In this document: in pieces, positions 23,948-34,214 of the stretch
Position numbering within the stretch: the first letter of the stretch is position 1
Layout: each line of letters opens with the position of its first letter
Assembly: GCA_936432065.2 (NCBI GenBank)
Contig: OW386285.2
Span: forward strand, 169,334,425-169,398,424
Origin: Rutpela maculata
Lineage: Eukaryota > Arthropoda > Insecta > Coleoptera > Cerambycidae
DNA: 64,000 nt
Direction of reading: 5' to 3'
The notes under the pieces: model-generated
Databases searched by the model: none
The model's input: the letters and a program-made list of their open reading frames with translations, nothing else
What the model was told of the DNA's origin: nothing
Position numbers and translations under genes: made by a program

Positions 23948-24039
23948 ATTTCGGGTTCCTTAGGGACCATAAAAAACCCATGCCCTTTATCTTTATCGTT
24001 TCTTCTACGACAGTTTGAAAAATTGCAGGCCACAACCAT
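23948..24039 (-). CDS. THAP zinc-finger first exon (fragment)
   Basis: On the minus strand an ATG at 24039 opens MVVACNFSNC, then RRRNDKDKGHGFFMVPKEPE, and the frame reaches a donor GTGAGTAAG at 23947. The C-x4-C pair followed by H-x-FF-x-V-P is the N-terminal half of a THAP C2CH finger. The exon ends after 30 codons plus two bases, the same phase as exon 1 of the transposase at 14420. The next exon should lie to the left of 23948; I could not identify it. It may be part of a further THAP-encoding transposon or a host THAP gene; the neighbourhood favours the former. Confidence 0.55.
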
Positions 24040-24189
24040 TATATACTTTATAACTATAATCAAAACTATAATTTTTTTACACATATAATACTCATTTGCT
24101 TTTTCTACATGTGACATTTTATTATGATCACCATTACCATTGCATGATTGTAAGGTTAGGTGCGTTTTTTTGTCCACGACCGGTAGAGT

Positions 24190-24634
24190 CAAGGTTGGTA
24201 TACTTTAAGGTGGCCTAATAACTCACAATCCCCACCAAAAAATGGCATTAGCCAATGAACAGCTGGTGTGAGATCACACCAGATGCAGAGCCTTATTCAA
24301 AATATTGTAAGAATTTGTGTAATGTTAATTAAGCAAAGAACTCTTAACTGGAACGGGCTCGCAATAACCCGCTTTTGAGGTCGGTGGTAATTATCCTCGC
24401 ATTTTGAGTCACTGTTCTGCATGCTGGTAAAGAGGATAAGTTGTAGAATGTAACACTACAGATCATAGTAACGTCAGACCATATTTCGGGCCAGTACGGA
24501 CGATTCTTCTAGAGTGAGATAACTGCGCCGCTACTGCGCGTTCGAAGAACAAAGATAGTCTGACCTTTCACCCCCGCACTGACTTCTTCGCCTAAAAGCT
24601 GTATATTAGAGAACCTTAAAGTATACCAACCTTG
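24190..24634. mobile_element. 445-bp MITE with 9-bp duplication CGGTAGAGT
   Basis: CAAGGTTGGTATACTTTAAG at the left is mirrored by CTTAAAGTATACCAACCTTG at the right. CGGTAGAGT lies directly outside both ends (24181-24189 and 24635-24643). A 9-bp duplication points to Mutator-like or related (Merlin-type 8-9 bp) elements. The interior is non-coding. A candidate for mobilisation by a MULE not present in this window. Confidence 0.8.
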
Positions 24635-24643
24635 CGGTAGAGT

Positions 24644-24960
24644 TAGAATTACCAGAATGATATTTACCAATAAAACGACAAAACTGAAATTCCTAGGTGG
24701 GAGGCGACAAATTTCTTAGGATTCTTAAATAACGAATAATGGCATCGACATTCATGTGTATGGAATTAGAATGGCGAGCAAAAAACGACAAGATTTGATA
24801 TTCCGGTGTCAGAATTGTAGCAAAAAAACGCACCTGTTGATTATAGACCAACAGCAATAGCAAGGTCAATAGTATAGACGACAATCTCTTTCATTGATGC
24901 CGATGCCTGTAAATATGTTGTTGCTGCCTAAAACTCGACAGATGGCATGTGTACGCGATC
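24644..24960. other. Unassigned stretch adjoining Jockey copy 1
   Basis: No recognised motif. A minus-strand open piece at 24693-24884 has hydrophobic and Arg-rich segments but no recognisable endonuclease or reverse-transcriptase motif. It may be decayed LINE sequence or an unrelated flank. Confidence 0.3.
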
Positions 24961-24968
24961 CTTTCGCT

Positions 24969-25670
24969 CTATCCTATCCTTTTTGCTATGAGCAAGCAGC
25001 GTGGGCTTGCGTTCAGCAAATTCTCGAGACAACCCGCCGTGAACCCGTTCAAGGGCCGGTTATACGCGGCGACGATACTCATTCCGTCTTCCAGCGTCAC
25101 ACACTTTCTCCACGGAGGTGTTTTGCAGAGTACGATGCGTGTTAGTGATGGGCGATATATCACGAACTGTGATTTAATCACTGATATTAGGAAATCACAG
25201 GTAACGACTGTTAGTAAAGTTGGCAGAAAAGCGTGACGTGATCACGACTTTCCTTCCGTATTTCATTCCCTTGCCGTGATTCAACCAAGATCAATATGAT
25301 AATTCACAATTTCTCCCGTACGTCGTATTATGAAAGTCGTGATCACATCACGTTTTAAATTCACTGATATAGAAAATCACAGTAACGATTTACGTTGTGA
25401 TTGAAAAATCACGATATCGCCCATCACTAATGCGTGTGCGCAATATCTGACTTTATGAGTATGGCCACGCCGCCTCCTCTATTGATGTCGGCCCTATCTT
25501 TACGTATTGTCGTATACCCTCAGACGCGTAGCTTGTCCCGTCGGTCGAGTTTTGTTTCGTTCAGAAGCATAATGTCGATTTTTATGCCTCGCTAGGTAAT
25601 TTATAAGGAAAGGAATTTTGCTACTCACACCATTGGCGTTCCACGAGGAGATTTTAAGTTTAAAAGGCAT
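24969..25670 (-). pseudogene. Jockey ORF2 N-terminal endonuclease remnant
   Basis: ATG at 25670 starts MPFKLKISSWNANGV, the usual opening of Jockey AP-endonucleases (W-N-x-N-G). It overlaps the ORF1 stop by 11 bases, so ORF2 was probably read by reinitiation. After a frameshift near 25590 the frame continues with GGGVAILIKSDIAHTH. It is then split by the MITE at 25143-25429 and resumes with RIVLCKTPPWRK and AAYNRPLNG to a stop at 24969. In a working element this domain nicks target DNA to prime reverse transcription. Here it is broken several times and lacks the later catalytic parts. Confidence 0.65.
25143..25429. mobile_element. hAT-type MITE, 8-bp duplication ATGCGTGT
   Basis: TAGTGATGGGCGATATATCA and TGATATCGCCCATCACTA-like right end (CGATATCGCCCATCACTA) form palindromic ends. 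ATGCGTGT is repeated exactly outside both ends (25135-25142, 25430-25437). The interior repeats TCACGA/TCGTGA words (GAAATCACAG, GAAAATCACAG). An 8-bp duplication with TAG-GATGGGC ends is typical of non-autonomous hAT elements. It interrupts Jockey ORF2. Confidence 0.88.
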
Positions 25671-25988
25671 CAGCGGGCAGACCTTGGAAGAAGGCCGTCA
25701 CCACGTGAAACTTATCGTAGGCGTCTGTGCAGCTCTCGAGTTGTTCGTTAAGTTGTGCCATCCTTATCAACAGTTGGTCTATGTTGATTAGTGATGCCAT
25801 TTTGTCAGTTTCCATCTTGAGAAGACGAAGTTTATTCATATCAGAGCTCGTGGTCGGTTGACTCCGATGGGAGGGTTGCGATTGTCTCTCGGGGAGGGGA
25901 AGGGGAGGGATTCGTCTTTGTGCCCAGGCGTTTAATTTGGGTGGCGGGTCTGCTACGTATCTGATCTGGGCCGGTGGGGGGGTTCTCA
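25660..25988 (-). pseudogene. Jockey ORF1 C-terminal part (copy 1)
   Basis: This continues the frame broken by element C at 25989-26721. It reads RTPPPAQIRYVADPP, a Pro-rich linker, then a helical segment (KLRLLKMETDKMASLINID, QLNEQLESCTDAYDKF) ending at 25660. ORF1 proteins of Jockey elements bind their own RNA and chaperone it; the C-terminal helices are variable. It overlaps the ORF2 start. It is inactive because of the insertion upstream. Confidence 0.65.
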
Positions 25989-26231
25989 CCCAGGCAGCAA
26001 GGTGACGTCATTATGACGTCGTTTTTTCGGCATTAATTACGTCAATTTCACCTTCAGCATGACGTAAAAATGACGTGAAAAAGACGGCACAATGTCACAT
26101 CCCAATGACGTCATACATATTACGCCAATATGACGTATTGGTAATCAGTGAATTTTGCGATAAGGGATGCAAACCTCTCATGATAATATTTTTCCACAAT
26201 TATTAATAAAGTTTTTGTCGAAAAAAAAACC

Positions 26232-26303
26232 CGGAATGTGCAGGGATCGAACCGCGGACCTTTTGACTCGCAACTTAACACTTAACTCATTGAACCATTG
26301 AAC
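26232..26303 (-). other. tRNA-like core of element C
   Basis: On the minus strand: A-box-like TGGTTCAATGAGTTAAGTG, anticodon-arm-sized spacer, then B-box GGTTCGATCCC followed by TGCACATTCC. The B box is a perfect match to the tRNA consensus. It could act as a Pol III promoter. Folding to a full cloverleaf is doubtful. Confidence 0.6.
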
Positions 26304-26437
26304 ATCTTTATTTAAATATGTTTAAAAGCTGTATACCTAGTTAGAAATAGTAAAACAAAATTATTATTACTATGTGGCGAAAATTGAACTAGTCACTAAA
26401 TACTTCTATTTATTTTTATTTTATAATGATTTATTTC

Positions 26438-26639
26438 ACGTCATTTTAATGACGTCAAAATAATGATCTAAAAGAAACGTGTATTTAACGTCTTCATGAT
26501 GACGTCAGAAGTACGTTTTAAATATCACGTCTCTGGTACGTCATTTATTAATGACGTCAAAATAATGACCTAAAAGAAACGTATATTTGACGTCTTTACG
26601 ATGACGTCAGAAGTACGTTATAAATATCACGTCTCTGGT
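26438..26639. repeat. ~100-bp tandem duplication of subterminal block
   Basis: Two adjacent copies, each starting ACGTCATTT and ending ATATCACGTCTCTGGT, differ at a few sites. Each holds four to five ACGTC or TGACGTCA words. The sister element at 49359-49974 has a single copy. Confidence 0.85.
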
Positions 26640-26721
26640 ATGTCATTTATTGGGACAATGACGTCGGTGACGAAAAATCACCTTTAAAAGACGTCATAAT
26701 GACGTCATCCTGCTACCTGGG

Positions 26722-27826
26722 CATTGTCCTAAAGTCCATTTTTTGCTTATAGATACGGCAGTTTATGCTGTTGGCGGGGTGGGTACCCAGACAATTGATG
26801 CACATTGCAGGCTCATCTCTGCTCTTGACACAATCCTTAGTAAAGTGACCATCGGCGCACTTTAAGCACTTGGGAGACGCGCGGCAGTTTGAAGTTACGT
26901 GCCCCCATTGTTGGCACCGATGGCACTGGATGATTCCTTTGTTATTCACGTGGCGTTCCCACTGCACGGAAGTGTAATCTAGGTGCCTGGATTTTATTCT
27001 GGAGGTCTTTGAGTGTCACCCCGCTATTTGTCACCAGCATGTAGAGAGGATTTCTGGTTCCTTTGAGGGTGTAAAGTTGTTTGACATCAATTTTGTAAAT
27101 TGTGGTTAGTTCTTCCTTAAGATCTGATAGTTCTAATTTGTGGCACAGTCCCCGGAAGATAAAAGCATGCGTCTTCTCATCTCGGGGAGTGTAATTATGG
27201 TAGTCCACGTTGCCTTCGTTCAGACAGTCATTTGCCTGGTTCCAATCTTCTTTGTTTGTCAATTGCAGGGTAGTCGAAGTGTTCGAATGCTTCCACAGGT
27301 GGGTATCTCGCAGCTTGTTCTTAAAAAAGTTGTTTAATTCTTTCTGCTTCGTGAACTTCCCATGGATTATTATGGGTGGAGGTCTTTTGTTATTAGATGG
27401 GGAGATGAATGACTTGGTTACGTCTTCTTCTAGTCGGGGTGGTTCAACCTCCATGTCTTTACCGATATAAATTTGGCCTTCATGCCTGTTTTGCAACTCG
27501 ACCGGAGTTGTTGAAGGTGGAGGCATTTGCCTTTTACTTGATCCCGGATGGGTGAAGTTGCTGTTTCCTTCTTCTCGAATTCTGTTATTTTTGGCTTGTA
27601 TCTGGAAGAGGTCGATCATCTCCGGATTACTTAAGGCATTGGTCTTTGTGATCGCGATTTTTGGTTTTGTTGGAGCTAACTTGACGCTATTCTGGCTTCC
27701 ATCTGAGCTATTATTTATTTCGTTGTCAATCTGCATGCGTACAGCGTGTACAGTTGATCTTTCGCTTTTCCTTTTCAATGACTTTCTCATAATTGTAGCT
27801 CTGTCCACACGAGACGTCGCTCTCAT
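26722..27826 (-). pseudogene. Jockey ORF1 (gag-like) N-terminal and zinc-knuckle part, copy 1
   Basis: From an ATG at 27826 the frame encodes a basic, low-complexity N-terminus and then a PRE_C2HC-type region (TPRDEKTHAFIFRGLCHKL, TTIYKIDVKQLYTLKGTRN). Near 26960 it shifts frame and continues with MQWERHVNNKGIIQCHRCQQ, followed by three CCHC-like knuckles (CHRCQQWGHVTSNC, CLKCADGHFTKDC, CINCLGTHPANSINC). The protein would bind the LINE RNA. The frameshift and the element C insertion directly after RTM disable it. The true start may be further upstream. Confidence 0.72.
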
Positions 27827-28774
27827 TTCCGGATGGTTTTTGCTTTTGTGGTAAGGGTGGCTATCCCTTGGGAAAGCCTTTTAGCTCGCGCATGACGGCT
27901 TTTCTACCTTCAATTGATGGGGTAACATCCATTCCTTCTTTTATGATTTTTAATTTGTATTGTTCTTTATTTGAACACCCCGAGCAGTTTTGGTCTGAGC
28001 CGGTCGGGGGGTTCGTGAATTACTTATCACTTAATGTCTATTTGGCAGATATCACTAGTTTCGCGAGGAAGATTATTAGAGAATTTTCCTAGGGAATTTA
28101 TTTAATTTAATACTTTTATTTAATTTTAGGTTGGTGTCTCACTAGTTTTTAGGTTACGATTGTTTTTAACTTTTTGGGGTTATGTTGGTCGGAAATGTTT
28201 CCGGCGATGCGCCGGAAATTGGTTCAAAGTCTTTCGACTTTTAATGTCAATGTCACTTTAATTATTATTTGTTCAAAAACTCACTGTGGGCCCAGTTAAG
28301 GGCGCAGTGAACCAAGGTACACAGCGAACCATTTGATATTCTTCCCGGTTCCTTGGTTAGGGGGAGGGGCTACGCCCCAGGTAGCAAAGGCACGTGAAAA
28401 TGACGTGAAAAATGGTCAGGAGTGACGAGAAATGACGAGTTAGATGACGTAAATGAAACGTGAAAATGACTTCCTAATGTCTCAGACGAATGACGTCTTT
28501 TTCAGGTTATATTTGGTAATCCCCCACAGGTTTTTAGTAATAAGAACATATAAAACTACATACTAGTTAGTAATCTACTTGATAAAAATAAAATAATTAA
28601 TGCATAAATAAATTTTGTCCTAATGAATTTGTTTGTTAGCCATCCGTAATTTTATTTAGATATTAACATATCTAATATTGTTTACCGTCACGCCAACTTT
28701 TTCCCACAAGGGTTGCCTGCAAATTATAATGTTTATTAACTTATTAAATTCATTTTTACTTACCTTTATCAATT

Positions 28775-28860
28775 GCGGTCCATAGGGTTCGAACCAGGCA
28801 CGTCTCTGCTGTCCGATTACGTACTGACGCTTCAACCAACTGAGCTAGCTTGGCGACCGC
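28775..28860 (-). other. tRNA-like core with acceptor stem, left part of element D
   Basis: Read on the minus strand: GCGGTCGCCAAGCTAGCTCA, A-box TAGCTCAGTTGGTTGAAGCG, and B-box GGTTCGAACCC, ending TATGGACCGC. The first and last six bases pair (GCGGTC with GACCGC), so this is the best preserved tRNA-like body in the window, 86 bp. It could be a tRNA pseudogene, a SINE head or a maintained Pol III unit. The related copy near 57432/59031 shares the body. Confidence 0.6.
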
Positions 28861-29352
28861 TGTTTCGGATGCTAAAAGCAGTATTTATGGTGGTCAATGA
28901 ACTCTTTATTATGTGAAATTGAATTTCTTGCTTTATTTAAAATATATGAAAATCTTTCAGGTTCTCGCTTCGAGTTACTAGTATTTTTATTTATTTATAA
29001 TTATTAAGAAGAACTTATTTAATTTAATTAAACTGTCACCAGTGTCACCAGATCTCGAAATTGAAGAGCAGAGAGGGAGAAATCCGAAAAAAAAATTTTC
29101 CTTATCTCAAATTTGATGAGCGGTGGGAGGGGAAGTCAGGAGTCAACTATTTTAAGAATTAAAGTTTTAAGTTGAGGTACTTATACAAACCTGGGAAGCG
29201 TGTTGGAGAAAAAACGGTAAAGGTGTAATATCGTCATCTACAACATAAATAGAATATTTAATGGTCTAAAACAGACCTAAAATTGAAAAAAACCAATAAG
29301 CAATTATTACCTTAAAAAAAAACAACTAAAATTTTTTTCGCAATAAAAAAAA

Positions 29353-29421
29353 ACGGAACGAGCAGGGGTCGAACCGCCGACCTCATGACTTGGAAGACGA
29401 CATTAACCATTAACCATTAAA
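29353..29421 (-). other. Second tRNA-like core near the gypsy insertion
   Basis: Minus strand: TTAATGGTTAATGGTTAATG as an A-box-like start, and B-box-like GGTTCGACCCC followed by TGCTCGTTCCG. Its leader (CTTTAATGG, AATAAAGAGC) resembles that of the element C core. It implies another member of the same element type between 28.9 and 29.65 kb, whose ends I could not fix. Confidence 0.45.
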
Positions 29422-29658
29422 GCTCTTTATTAAATTTTATATGTACATGTCCTTTAGAATTATGTATATTGCAATATCTCACAGTATGTAAAATACATAT
29501 TATAGATTTTGTGCAGGCGTAACAGGCGCGCGTTGGCGTGATGCGCCCGAACAATGGCTGGTGTTAGCCAGGGATGTTGCTCAATAATTCTTTTGTATTC
29601 TATGGTTTTTCAGGCAAGTTTCCTAGTGTCTAAATGCATTTTTAGTTGTGATGCCGTA

Positions 29659-29928
29659 TATAGCGTTATCAATATAAATAAAATTAAAATTGAAGTTAAT
29701 ATACGTATATTTGTTTTAAATACATGTTCATATTTTATGTAATTTTGGTATTTTTAGTATATTGATATTATATTTTATATCCAATGTTTTTTTATTTTTC
29801 CTAGCGACTCCATGGAAACTTCTCCATTATGGATCGAGTTTTCCTTTTTGTTTCTTAGCGACTTCATGGAAATTTCTCGCTTTTGGAACTTCTCGATTTC
29901 CAGTGAGTGAGTCGCTATAGTCGCTATA
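29659..29928 (-). repeat. 3' LTR of the gypsy element
   Basis: 270 bp, the downstream LTR in element orientation. Read on the minus strand it starts TATAGCGACTATAGCGACTC and ends GATAACGCTATA. A purine-rich tract (AACGAGGGGGTGTA) lies just outside its start and is the likely plus-strand primer. Termini are TATAGCG...CGCTATA rather than the common TG...CA. Confidence 0.88.
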
Positions 29929-29956
29929 TACACCCCCTCGTTAAAAAAGAAAATAG

Positions 29957-30949
29957 TCAATCAATCAACGTGTCGATTGCAAAACGTACTTTTTTAATCG
30001 GGGTAGGCAAAGTGTCACATCTGTCAACTAATACAAAAGCCGGTTTAACCCTATCAATATTGACAGTTATGACTTTGTCTCCTTTCTTAAAGGTAAATAA
30101 CTTATCTGAACGAGATAAAACTTTAAACGGTCCTTCATATAAAGGAGTAAATGAACGTTTTAAACGTTCAATGCGAACGAAAATAAAATCGCAAGAGGCA
30201 AGATCTGAACTAACAAAAGTTTTGTAATTGCCATGCGAAGTTGGAGGAACAAATTTTAAATTATTAAAATAAATGCGTAATTTGTCAATGAAATAAGGAA
30301 TATCTGGGGAATTATACGATTCAACGAAAAATTCGCCAGGTAAACGAAGGTAAACGAACTCATAAATGAGTTCAGCAGGTGAACATTGCAGATCTTCCTT
30401 GGAAGTTGTTCTAAATGCTAATAAAATGATGGGTAATTCATCTGTCCAATGTGATGTATTGGCTCTAGTTAACAAGGAAGTTTTAAGTGAGCGATGAAAT
30501 CTTTCAACTAAAGAGTTGCCTTCTGGGTGATATGGAGTTGTACGTATTCTATGAAAACCTAAAAACTTTGCAAATTCATTAAATAATCTTGACTCGAATT
30601 GTACTCCTTGATCAGTCGTTACTGACAAGGGAACACCGAATCGACAAACAAAGTTTTGAAATAAAGTACGCGCAACTGTTTCTGCTGTGATGTCGCGAAG
30701 AGGGTACGCTTCCGGCCACCTAGTGAATCGTTCAATCACCGTAAGAATGTAAGAGCTACCTTTGGATGGAGGTAATGGTCCTACCAAATCTATGTGGATG
30801 TGGTCGAATCTGATTTTCGGAATGGAAAAGTTCCCGAGAGCACTTCGCGTATGTCGACTGACTTTGACAGCTTGACAGTTAATGCATGATTTTGACCATA
30901 AATTGCAGTCTGTGTTCATTTTCGGCCAAAAATAGTTATTTGAAATCAA
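29957..30949 (-). pseudogene. pol: Integrase region of gypsy pol
   Basis: 330 open codons to a stop at 29957. The start includes the second half of the HHCC zinc finger (KSCINCQ). The catalytic core shows D54 (HIDLVGP), D113 (TTDQG) and E149 (NSLVERFH), with 35 residues between the last two, as expected. A C-terminal region with FTPLYEGPFKVLSR resembles the GPY/F module. Integrase joins the cDNA to the host chromosome. The domain itself looks intact but is separated from the upstream part by a frameshift at ~30950-30960, so it is unlikely to be made from this copy. Confidence 0.85.
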
Positions 30950-31490
30950 CAGTCTTTAATACCAGGATGAGATAAGTTGTGAAAAATATCGAATATCGTT
31001 CGTCTGTAAACAAGTGGGACAAAAGGTCTGACTTTTGCACGAGAAACATCACACCAAATAAAATCATTTGAATCTGGAATTTGTATCTTTTTTAAAATGA
31101 AATTGGTTTTAGTTAGTGATGATTTATCTGACAATAAATAGTTGAGATTTGAATCTTTCTCCTGAGCTTCACTAAGCAACTTTAGGTCAAAGTTAACATT
31201 AAGGAAGGGAGAATTTTTAAGTTGAAGTGGTAAAATATCTTGTTTTAAGGAAGAAGTGTCGTAAATATGTGACAAGCTGTCAGCTATTACATTATGTTTT
31301 CCTTTAACATGTTGTATTTTACAAGAAAATTGAGCTATGTATTCTAAATGACGTATTTGACGAGGAGATCTTTCTGCTTTTGTGAATAAAGCGTTGATTA
31401 AAGGTTTGTGATCCGTAAAACAATTAAACTTTCGACCTTCAAGTATAAACTTAAAATGTTTAATTGCAGTATATAATGCTAAAAGTTCTT
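30946..31490 (-). pseudogene. pol: RNase H end and HHCC start of gypsy pol
   Basis: The open part from 31275 to 30946 holds the linker after RNase H and the first part of the integrase zinc finger (IFHNLSHPGI). Sequence between 31275 and ~31490 is open in the same frame when extended past the ATG and contains the RNase H region with a TDHKPL motif. It is out of frame with the reverse-transcriptase block upstream because of a small deletion and stop near 31490. RNase H removes the RNA strand during reverse transcription. Broken at both ends. Confidence 0.7.
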
Positions 31491-31492
31491 TG

Positions 31493-32254
31493 TCAAAAAC
31501 TTGCTAAAGGAGCAAGAAATCCCTTATTATCTTTTTGCTCTAAAACTGCACCCATGGCAAGGTTAGAACAATCGACTGAGAGAGATAAGATAGTATCGTC
31601 ATTATTGCAAGGATGAGCTAAAACTACTGCATTACTTATTGCGTCTTTGGCTATCGAAAATCCGTCTAAACATTGATCAGGCCAACTATTTATCTTTGTA
31701 ATTTTATCATGAGATAAACTGTTACAAAGAGAATATAGGGGAAGTAATATTTCAGCAAAATGAGGTATGAAACGATGATAAAAATTCACCATACCTATGA
31801 AACGTTGTAGTTGTTTGAGAGTTGTCGGTAAAGGGAAATTATTAATGACTTCGACTCTCTCAGTTGATGGTAAAATACCTGATGAAGAGATGTGATGACC
31901 TAAAAAGGTTAAATTGTCAACTCCTAAGATACATTTAGATGGTTTAATGTTAATTCCGTATGTGTCTAATCTCTTGAAAACCTTTTCCAAATGTTCCAAA
32001 TGTTGTACGTCTGATTGACTTGCGATTAATATATCATCCAAATAGACGAAAACGAAAGGTAAATTGACAAGTACTTCATTCATAAAACGTTGGAAAGTTT
32101 GACCGGCATTGCGTAGACCAAAAGGCATGCGGGAAAATTCAAACAGTCCGAATGGAGTTGTTATAGCTGTCTTATAAACGTCATTTTCAGCGACAGGTAT
32201 CTGATGGTACGCTCGCACTAAATCAACCTTGGAGAAAATAGTGCAGCCGTGCAA
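31493..32254 (-). pseudogene. pol: Reverse transcriptase core of gypsy pol
   Basis: 253 open codons beginning with FSKVDLVRAYHQIPV (motif A, catalytic Asp in KVDL), then RMPFGLRNAGQTFQRF (motif B region) and FVYLDDILIAS (motif C with both Asp). FLGHHIS and a thumb region follow. It is the polymerase domain for cDNA synthesis. A frameshift near 32262-32290 separates it from the N-terminal part of the domain, and a stop near 31493 ends it within the start of RNase H. Catalytic residues are retained. Confidence 0.85.
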
Positions 32255-32261
32255 CTGAGAG

Positions 32262-33020
32262 CTAAAGTCGTGGATATGAGGTAATGGTAATCGTATTTAG
32301 TTGTCGATAATCTCCACAAGGTCTCCAGTCATTCTCTTTTTTCGCCACTAGATGGAGTGGAGAGGAAACTTGAGAAGATGATGGTTTGCAGATACCTAAT
32401 TCTACCATGTTATTAAATTCTGTTTGAGCTATTTTAAATTTAAGATTATTGTCTAATCTACGAGGTCGTGAAAAAGGTAAATGACCTTCAGTAACTATAT
32501 GATGTACAATAGAATGTTTAATAGGTAAATTGTAATCTGGGGAACTAATTAAATTAGGAAATTGTAAAAGTAATTTGTTATATTTATCTGTCAAAGGAAA
32601 TAATTTAAGTGAATCTAATCTACAATTGTCTAAAGGACTATTTTTAATAAAACAATTAACTGACAAATTAGTCTTGTTATCAATTATTCGAGCTCCTTTA
32701 AGATCGACAACTAAACCAAAATGAGACAAGAAATCTGCTCCGACTATCGGTATGTCAACGTCTGCTATATTGAAAACGAAAGGAAATAATCTACGTAAGT
32801 TTAGATTGACTTTTAACAATTTCTTACCGTATGTAAAAATGGTTGAACCGTTAGCCGCGGTTAATATCGTATCAAAATTCTTTTTTAAATCTGTGAAAGC
32901 ATTGCGTGGCACCACAGATAAATCGGCACCAGTGTCAATTAGGAAGTTCAGGTTGTTAGATCTATCGTAAATAAAAAGTCGACGACGTTTGCTGTTAGAA
33001 ATGTCAAAATCAGACGTCAT
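32262..33020 (-). pseudogene. pol: Protease and start of reverse transcriptase of gypsy pol
   Basis: 252 codons. FLIDTGADLSVVP near residue 27 is the active-site D-T-G of a retroviral-type aspartic protease, followed by IVGADFLSHFGLVVD, its second hallmark. The C-terminal half contains KHSIVHHI and SSPLHLVAKKENDWRPCGDY, the N-terminal fingers of the reverse transcriptase. A frame break follows at 32262. The frame differs from gag, so expression would have needed frameshifting or reinitiation; the gag stop and this start are 15 bases apart. Confidence 0.85.
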
Positions 33021-33034
33021 AGAATTATCAAACT

Positions 33035-33985
33035 TCAGTCCTCTTTGAGAATTATCAGATTTTTACAATTCTTACTGAATTTGCACCATTCACCTCCACA
33101 ACGATAGGCATTGGCACCATAAAGTTGATGGTAGTAACAAATAGTATTGTCTGTACGATCAAATTTATTGGAAACATTATTACGGCTGGGTGAACGATTG
33201 CGATTAGTGGTACGAGTTTGTGAATTGCTTCTACTTTTGTAATTGTTGCAGCATGAAGTAGAAGGTTGAGGCTCGAAGGATTGATTGGAAAGTCTGGATT
33301 CTAAAGAGTTTAATCGAGAATTAAAAATTTCTTGTTTTTGTAATACTTGATTAATTGAATCATGGAAAGTGATTGAAAAATTTTTGATAGTGTTAGTTAA
33401 ATCTGATAACTGGGTTGACTCAGAGTCAAGAGGATATTTGGAGTACGATGCAACCATTGAATTTTGACAGGACTCCCAGATCTGATCTGCAATATCTAGA
33501 ATCTCTTTTGTGTCTGTTTTCCCTGAAGCTGTAATGGCAATATATACTGTTTGAGGTAAACGTCTTTTCCATAGCTTTATCAATAAATCTTGACTAACCA
33601 TGCTGAATCCTCCAACCATATTCAGCATGGATCTATAGAAATCTGAAGGTTTCAGATCGCCCATTTGGGAACCTGATAACAGATCATTCAGACGTTTTTC
33701 CTCACTCGATGATAAACGTGAAATTAAAACTTTCTTTAAATTTATATAGAGATCCGTTTCCGGGGGATTAGATATTATATCGTATATATTATCTATCACA
33801 TCTAATGGCAAATTAGCTATAACCTGATCATACTTTTTCTTGTCATTGACAATTTTTGCAACAGAAAACTGTGATTCGATCTGGGTAAACCAAATTTCTG
33901 GTTTTGATTTCCAGAATGGGGGTAATTTGACAGAGGTGACATAATGGGTTTGAGGAAAATCCTCGTCTGAAGGTTGTCTTTGCAT
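33035..33985 (-). CDS. gag: Gag of the CsRn1-type gypsy element
   Basis: An uninterrupted 316-codon frame starting MQRQPSDEDFPQTHY. The N-terminal ~180 residues are the capsid-like part typical of this clade (VKLPPFWKSKPEIWFTQIES, then YDQVIANLP). A Ser/Arg-rich basic linker follows and then a C-x2-H-x9-C-x4-C finger starting CYYHQLYG at about residue 280. Gag packages the element RNA into particles. No break is seen, so this is the only intact frame of the copy. Neighbouring pol lies just downstream in another frame. Confidence 0.88.
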   Translation of the reverse strand: MQRQPSDEDFPQTHYVTSVKLPPFWKSKPEIWFTQIESQFSVAKIVNDKKKYDQVIANLPLDVIDNIYDIISNPPETDLYINLKKVLISRLSSSEEKRLNDLLSGSQMGDLKPSDFYRSMLNMVGGFSMVSQDLLIKLWKRRLPQTVYIAITASGKTDTKEILDIADQIWESCQNSMVASYSKYPLDSESTQLSDLTNTIKNFSITFHDSINQVLQKQEIFNSRLNSLESRLSNQSFEPQPSTSCCNNYKSRSNSQTRTTNRNRSPSRNNVSNKFDRTDNTICYYHQLYGANAYRCGGEWCKFSKNCKNLIILKED

Positions 33986-34214
33986 AACTAATCGATTGTG
34001 ATTGATTGATTGATTGATTACTCTCTTAGATAAAAAAGGGAATGTACTTTAACTCACTCACCGACAGATGACAGTACTTGTAATGTGTACAACTTCAGTT
34101 GATTGAATTAGGAAATTACCATAAATTATAGGAACATCTATTCAACTTTGGAACCTCTATTCAAAATTCATCTGGAAAATTCTTCTCTTCATAAAATGGT
34201 CAATTTATAACGGT

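Larger units (their letters stand above)
25989..26721. mobile_element. Element C: 733-bp transposon, CCCAGG-AGCA ends, CA duplication
   Basis: The ends are CCCAGGCAGCAAGGTGACGT and CCCAGGTAGCAGGATGACGT (other strand), flanked by CA on both sides. It sits inside Jockey ORF1; deleting it and one CA restores an unbroken frame, which proves the 2-bp duplication. TGACGTCA and related words occur more than a dozen times in the outer ~150 and ~280 bp. The centre has a tRNA-like core on the minus strand. A ~100-bp subterminal block is duplicated in tandem (26438-26537 and 26538-26639); the second copy of the element (49359) has only one. Non-coding. Confidence 0.88.
24961..28300 (-). mobile_element. 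Jockey-type LINE copy 1, truncated and interrupted
   Basis: On the minus strand this has a gag-like ORF1 with PRE_C2HC-type and zinc-knuckle regions (27826 down to 25660), then the start of ORF2 with an AP-endonuclease region. A 733-bp element (C) splits ORF1 and a hAT-type MITE splits ORF2. ORF2 stops near 24969, well before the reverse-transcriptase domain. GC content is higher than in the surrounding DNA, as in the other Jockey copies here. The 5' limit is uncertain; I extend it through a plausible leader. Confidence 0.75.

Noticed and set aside
27140..28092. Several plus-strand frames of 65-100 codons
   Set aside because: They are antisense to Jockey ORF1 and its leader, which has recognisable motifs on the minus strand.
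28775..28860. Functional tRNA gene
   Set aside because: It lies inside a repeated element and has an irregular body; a related broken copy exists at 57431/59031. Only a tRNA-like call is safe.
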